From positions 372,001-436,000 of the forward strand of contig CASHTG010000017.1 of the NCBI GenBank assembly GCA_949357655.1: a stretch of 64,000 bases of DNA. The letters are read 5' to 3'. This document shows, piece after piece, positions 59,901 through 64,000 of this stretch; the stretch's first letter is position 1; every line of letters starts with the position of its first letter. The notes under the pieces are model-generated. The model was not told where the DNA came from and ran no database searches. It saw only the letters and a list, made by a program, of their open reading frames with translations. The stretch is from Parascedosporium putredinis. Its lineage: Eukaryota > Ascomycota > Sordariomycetes > Microascales > Microascaceae. The translations under genes and the position numbers were made by a program.

Positions 59901-60480
59901 GCATGCTCAAAGGCACGAACTCAAAATCTCGAGAACGATGGCCGGACTCTAGACCGGCGCCTTGCCGTGTTCTCCCGGAGAGCTACGCTCACCCCGTCCA
60001 CCGCCAACACCGTGAAAGGCGGCAAAAGGTCAGTTCGTACAAGATCACTCTATTCACGTGCTCGAATCTCTATAGGATATCGAGAGTAGAGAAAACTGAC
60101 GCAGAGATGCACTAGATATTACACTTAGCCCTAGATATCGCCAAACGGTGGTACGGCAGGAGCACTGGTCGGGGCCTCGCTCACTACAAATCTGGCATCC
60201 CGACACTAGAATCCGAGGGTAATCTAGTTCGAGCTGCTTATGACACGGATGCAAAGGTCATGAGATCTTCTAAGGCATACCAAAACAAAACTTCTGGTCT
60301 GGAGGCGCGGTTCGCCAACGAAGCTGCCTTTGCGTCCCGGGGCACAGATGAGGGGTTGCAGGAAAACACTAGTTAAAGGATTCAGCTCAACCGACGCGCC
60401 TTTTGCATCCGATGCAGCATTGACTCGGACCAAACAGCTGGATATTGCGGAGAGCATGCGAGCTCGTAGCTGTCGTGCCC
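56936..60480. other. Gene-free stretch downstream of the window's last gene
   Basis: The first few hundred bases are the permease promoter (minus strand). Beyond, the open frames are short, overlap on both strands and lack domain motifs. A (CCCT)n microsatellite lies at 58043-58065. Confidence 0.45.
58043..58065 (+). repeat. (CCCT)n microsatellite
   Basis: About five tandem CCCT units. Confidence 0.85.
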
Positions 60481-61450
60481 GGCTTTTTGAGAAGAGGGGG
60501 AGTAGGAAGAGGAGGAGGAGGAGGCGGTCGATACCATGCGCGGCGGCCGTCCCGTCACCACAAGTCCCGTGCCGGGAAGGAGCCGGAGCCATGCAGTCCG
60601 TCACGGGAACGCGCTCGAGGGGCCCCGGAAACCCTTCTCTTGGCGTTGGGCGCCTTTAACTGCGGATAGGATCATGCAACGTTGACGAGATGCTAAGTAG
60701 GAGAGAAGCGAGTGTGGGTGTGCCCCCATTGAAAGCAACGACCTGGGCATGGCAAGCTGGCGTACAGGGCTGAAGGAACGAGGAGGGGGAGCAAGAGGAA
60801 GGGTGGGGGGGCGCGGGAACGGTTGTCAGCAGAGGCGCGGTTGCTATCACGTCGAGCGAGACCGAAGTTCTGAGGCAACTACGGTACTATGACTGCGAGG
60901 ACTGCTATGACTGCTAGGCGAGGATCAGGTGGACACAAAGATGCGGGAGAGAGAACCTAAACCAGCGGCGGTGACATGTTCGTTGGCCGGATCTCGCTTC
61001 ATTTCGAGGCATGACGGCGTGTCGTGTATGCTACCGGGAACGTCAAAAGCCCGCGACATAGCCACGACGGACCGACGTTCGCTGGCCCGGGTTCAGGCTC
61101 CAGCAGCAAGGTAAGCAAATGAGTCTTGCATTTTACGGTTCACGTTCATCAACAACGATGACTATTACACTTTTTTCTTCTTTTTCTTCTTTTCTTTTCT
61201 TTTTCCTTGTCGCTCTCCCTCTCTGTCGTTGTGGTATCGATTGATTACGAGCACATAGTCTCCCGCACTTGGGCCGAGGAAGACGGCGGGGAGGATGGAT
61301 GACGCCCAAACCCCGGGTACTGCTATTCCTCTGGTCCCATCTTATTTGTCTTTTCTATCTTCTCTTTTCTTTTTCCCATCGTTTCCCCCTCCTTCTTTGC
61401 CCCAGACTCTAGCTGGCGAAGACCCGCCTGGTACAGCAGTTTCCTCGCGT

Positions 61451-61469
61451 GGCCGGCCGGCCGGCCGGC
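61451..61469 (+). repeat. (GGCC)n self-complementary repeat
   Basis: Nearly five GGCC units in tandem. The block is its own reverse complement and could form a hairpin or slipped structure. Confidence 0.85.
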
Positions 61470-61647
61470 TAATGGTGGGGTTCCCGCCCAAGTCTGGATA
61501 GGAGTGGCGGGACAGAAATGAAGTGATAGTGAAAGGTATTGAGGAAAGCCTCGCAAAGTGGGCAGTGTGAACAGCGCAATCTAATGTGCGCTGGGGTTTT
61601 GATGGTTCCCTCATCTACTCTAGAAACTCACCGCCCTACACCGACTT

Positions 61648-61690
61648 TGGTGGTGGAGGTGGTGGAGGTGGTGGAGTGGGTGGTGGGGGT
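61648..61690 (+). repeat. GGTGGA-type tandem repeat
   Basis: Repeated TGGTGGAGG units that grade into GTGGGTGGTGGGGG. The minus strand reads as poly-proline-like codons, which I do not call a gene. Confidence 0.75.
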
Positions 61691-63353
61691 TGTTTTGTCG
61701 GGCAAAGGCGAAACAGGAACGTGTGGATCAGTGAATCGCGTGCAAGACATGGCGCGATCAAATTATCTTCGGGGATGGAGTCACAACTAGGCGACTTGTG
61801 CTGCCCACGAGATACGTGGAAATGAGAGAGTGTGTTGGCAAGGTGCAGCGAATGCAAAATGCAAGTAAGAAGGAGAAAACCGAATGTGGGAGAAAGGGAA
61901 GGGGGGCGTGTATGCTGCCAGCTCTTGAAGATCTGGAAAAGTGAAAAAAAGACGACCGGGAAGAAGCGGACGAAAGAGACCCCCAAAAAGAAAAGTAGCA
62001 AGAAAGAGCGAGGGAAGATGAACTCAAGAAGAAAGGATATTCCGATGAGTGCGAAGAAGGTGTTCCCAAGTGAAAACGGCAATATGGATGATCGAAGATC
62101 GACTGAAAGATGGTTTTGAGACCTGGGAGGTCTCGTCGTTGTCGTGTTGACATCGATTCTGATCTTCAGCTCTTTTGGGAGAGGGAGAGAGAGAGGCAAA
62201 GACGAAAGGGGGGCGTGTGATCCAAGCCCCCCTCGTCTCCTTCGCCTCGTGAAGACAAAAGTAGTTCAAAGATGACCAACTGACCATTCTCACAGTCACG
62301 GTTGCTAGGGCTGTCGCTGATTCACTTGTCTCTCACTCAACAGGGCCGAACAAGTTCATTGATCTCGCTTGATCCCTAGGCTTACTTCCCCCTTTTTCCT
62401 CTCTCTTCCCTTGTGGCATCGAGCGGTTATGGGATTTTCTCATCAAACGCCTCCAATGGGGCGCGGGGCGATGCGCGCGCTGGAATTGATTGAACGACAG
62501 GAAGCGAGAAAGAGGAACGGTGGCTTGGGGGTGGGGGCGAAGAAGACGGAGCAGGCTGCGAAAATAAAGAGAGAAGAGGCTTGTGTAGCAGGGGTGCGAT
62601 GGAAATTTCAATGCTGTTCTTATTCGGGCGGGCCGTGGACAGGATATCTTCGAGTTGTGCAGGCATCAATTTTGGAGTAGCGGGCAATAGGATCTCAATA
62701 ACAAGTTACTGATCAGTGCCAACAAGGTCCAGGGACTTGGCTGACTTTCTGTGTCCGAGTTTGCGGTCATTCGGCCGTCGAAGGTGAAGACCCTGCCTAG
62801 GGGTCCTCTGACAGGGTTTCTTCTTGGGATGAAGCCGAGCCCGGATGGAGGGCGGGGGTATCTAGGGGAAAGAGAGGAAGGAAACGGCGTGAGTGAGGTT
62901 TCCACGTGCGAGGGTGCACGAGGTTGCGGGATGGACGAATGGACTGATGAATGTTTAGATGGAGTGCATGTACTTGTATTCATGGCGGAAAGAGAGCTTG
63001 ACGGACTGGTTTGGGCAAAAGATAAAAATCCCCGACTTGGTAATTCACAGACATTGACAGACTCGAGCACTCGAAGGTTTCCCTAAAAATGCCCATACCG
63101 TCAGGATCGTGGTCAAGGGGCGTGTGTGTGTGTGTGCTCTTGGGGATCCTCTGTCGTGTTGTGTCGTGTCGTCCTTTCCTGGGGTTCCATGCTACCTGCA
63201 GACGCCTCGGTACGTCGCATCCATGCCCTCTGCCCCCATGTACAAGTAGTGTATTCTTCTCGACAGCCCAAAGATGGATTGGGAGGGGGGAACGGACCCA
63301 GAGAATCGCTGGGACTGGACTGGGCGAGCTGGGGGTGAAAGTGGTAAAGTGTG

Positions 63354-63425
63354 GGACTGGGCTGTGGGACCTGGAGACTGGGGATTGGAGACTGGAGACT
63401 GGGGACTTGGGACTTGGGACTGGGG
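63354..63425 (+). repeat. 7-bp minisatellite (RGACTGG units)
   Basis: About ten tandem 7-8-bp units such as AGACTGG, GGACTTGG and GGATTGG. A 7-bp period cycles through all three frames, so each open frame across it carries Thr-Gly-Asp-Trp or Leu-Glu-type repeats without being coding. Two G per unit could support two-layer quadruplexes. Confidence 0.75.
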
Positions 63426-64000
63426 AGCAAGCGGTCGCCGGACCCAGGAACGGGTCGCGTCAGGGATCTCTTGCGGTTACGTCGATCAGACGCTCCGGCG
63501 TGTATCAAGTTTGTTCTTTGCTGTCGAGGTGAGATATATGGATGACTGCCACATTCGAGAGAGAACATGCAGCGATAACGTCCTTTGTTTCGTCAAAGTC
63601 GACACCTTGGCCTGTTTTCTCGCCTCTCGAGTTGCATAGATCCATTTGTTTGGTTTGTACATGTTGGGTCCAGCTCAAGACCAACAAACACTTGGCCCAT
63701 CCTACCGTCCACAAACTCACGAGACTTCCATCTCACACTCGGCCTGGCATCGTGCGAGGCGAGATTGGACGCACGTTCATCTAGTTCTTTTTTCGCTTTC
63801 TGTTTCCTTTCTTCCGAACCCAAACATCGGGGAGTTTTCCCTCCCATCTTCTAGTTTCTTTTTTTTTCGTCGCTTGAGGCGCTGGAGGAGGGGTATCAGA
63901 AATGTGGCTTCCCGCGATTGCAACCTCGCAATAACAAGACATTTGAAGTGCTTTCTAAGTGCTTTTCGAGCTTCCACGAAATACGTGCTCTTCTATTGAC

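Larger units (their letters stand above)
60481..64000. other. Gene-free right end with dense simple sequence
   Basis: No protein gene supported. Low-complexity blocks: (GGA)n at 60505-60524, GGCC repeat at 61451-61469, GGTGGA repeat at 61648-61690, purine-rich tracts at 61860-62040, (TG)n at 63121-63136 and a 7-bp minisatellite at 63354-63425. CT-rich stretches (61165-61225, 61325-61400, 63785-63875) look like leaders but no gene follows inside the window; the last could serve a gene starting beyond 64000. Confidence 0.45.

Noticed and set aside
63354..63425. CRISPR-like array
   Set aside because: Units are 7-8 bp with no spacers, in a eukaryotic genome; it is a minisatellite.

Overview
The window is nuclear DNA of a filamentous ascomycete (Pezizomycotina, most likely a Sordariomycete; class assignment is inference). 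The support is: short spliceosomal introns (62 to 215 nt, donors such as GTAAGT, GTATGC, GTACGT, several with a CTAAC branch site); a scattered intron-free tRNA-Arg; pyrimidine-rich 5' leaders; and fungal-type proteins (RIX1, YPP1, SEC12, DUF5672 proteins, an alpha-glucoside-type sugar permease, a fungal bZIP factor). Twelve protein genes can be supported, about 18.7 kb of coding sequence in 64 kb, so the window is gene-poor.

Layout. 0-10 kb: tRNA-Arg(ACG), a conserved WW-domain protein (+), RIX1 (-, ribosome biogenesis), YPP1 (+, PI4-kinase/endocytic TPR protein). 10.7-11.8 kb: an SMP-30/regucalcin-like lactonase (-). 11.8-25.2 kb: about 13 kb in which I recognise no gene. 25.3-28.6 kb: a bZIP transcription factor (+) with a long leader holding a 34-codon upstream ORF. 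28.6-34.7 kb: gene-free, rich in simple sequence. 34.7-45.4 kb: a GT32-type DXD glycosyltransferase (-), a mitochondrial-type aldehyde dehydrogenase (+), SEC12 (+) and a DUF5672 protein (-). 45.4-50 kb: gene-free. 50-57 kb: a second DUF5672 gene (+) with a charged coiled-coil tail, an M18 aspartyl aminopeptidase (-) and an MFS sugar permease (-). 57-64 kb: no recognisable gene, several simple repeats.

Eleven of the twelve genes are interrupted by single-base frame changes, roughly 30 in all. Most behave as loss of one base from a short homopolymer, often CCCC. Because essential genes are hit at the same rate as others, the best reading is uncorrected sequencing error, not pseudogenes. Spans below therefore run from the first to the last recognised coding base and note introns and frame changes. 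In six genes, repairing only the inferred losses gives a length divisible by three with one stop.

Shared themes: SEC12, the GT32-like enzyme and the two DUF5672 proteins are all predicted ER/Golgi membrane proteins, and the permease would import oligosaccharides. Housekeeping genes are intermixed, there is no backbone biosynthetic enzyme, and the orientations are mixed. I do not claim a cluster. I found no transposon, CRISPR, rRNA or integrated-element signature.
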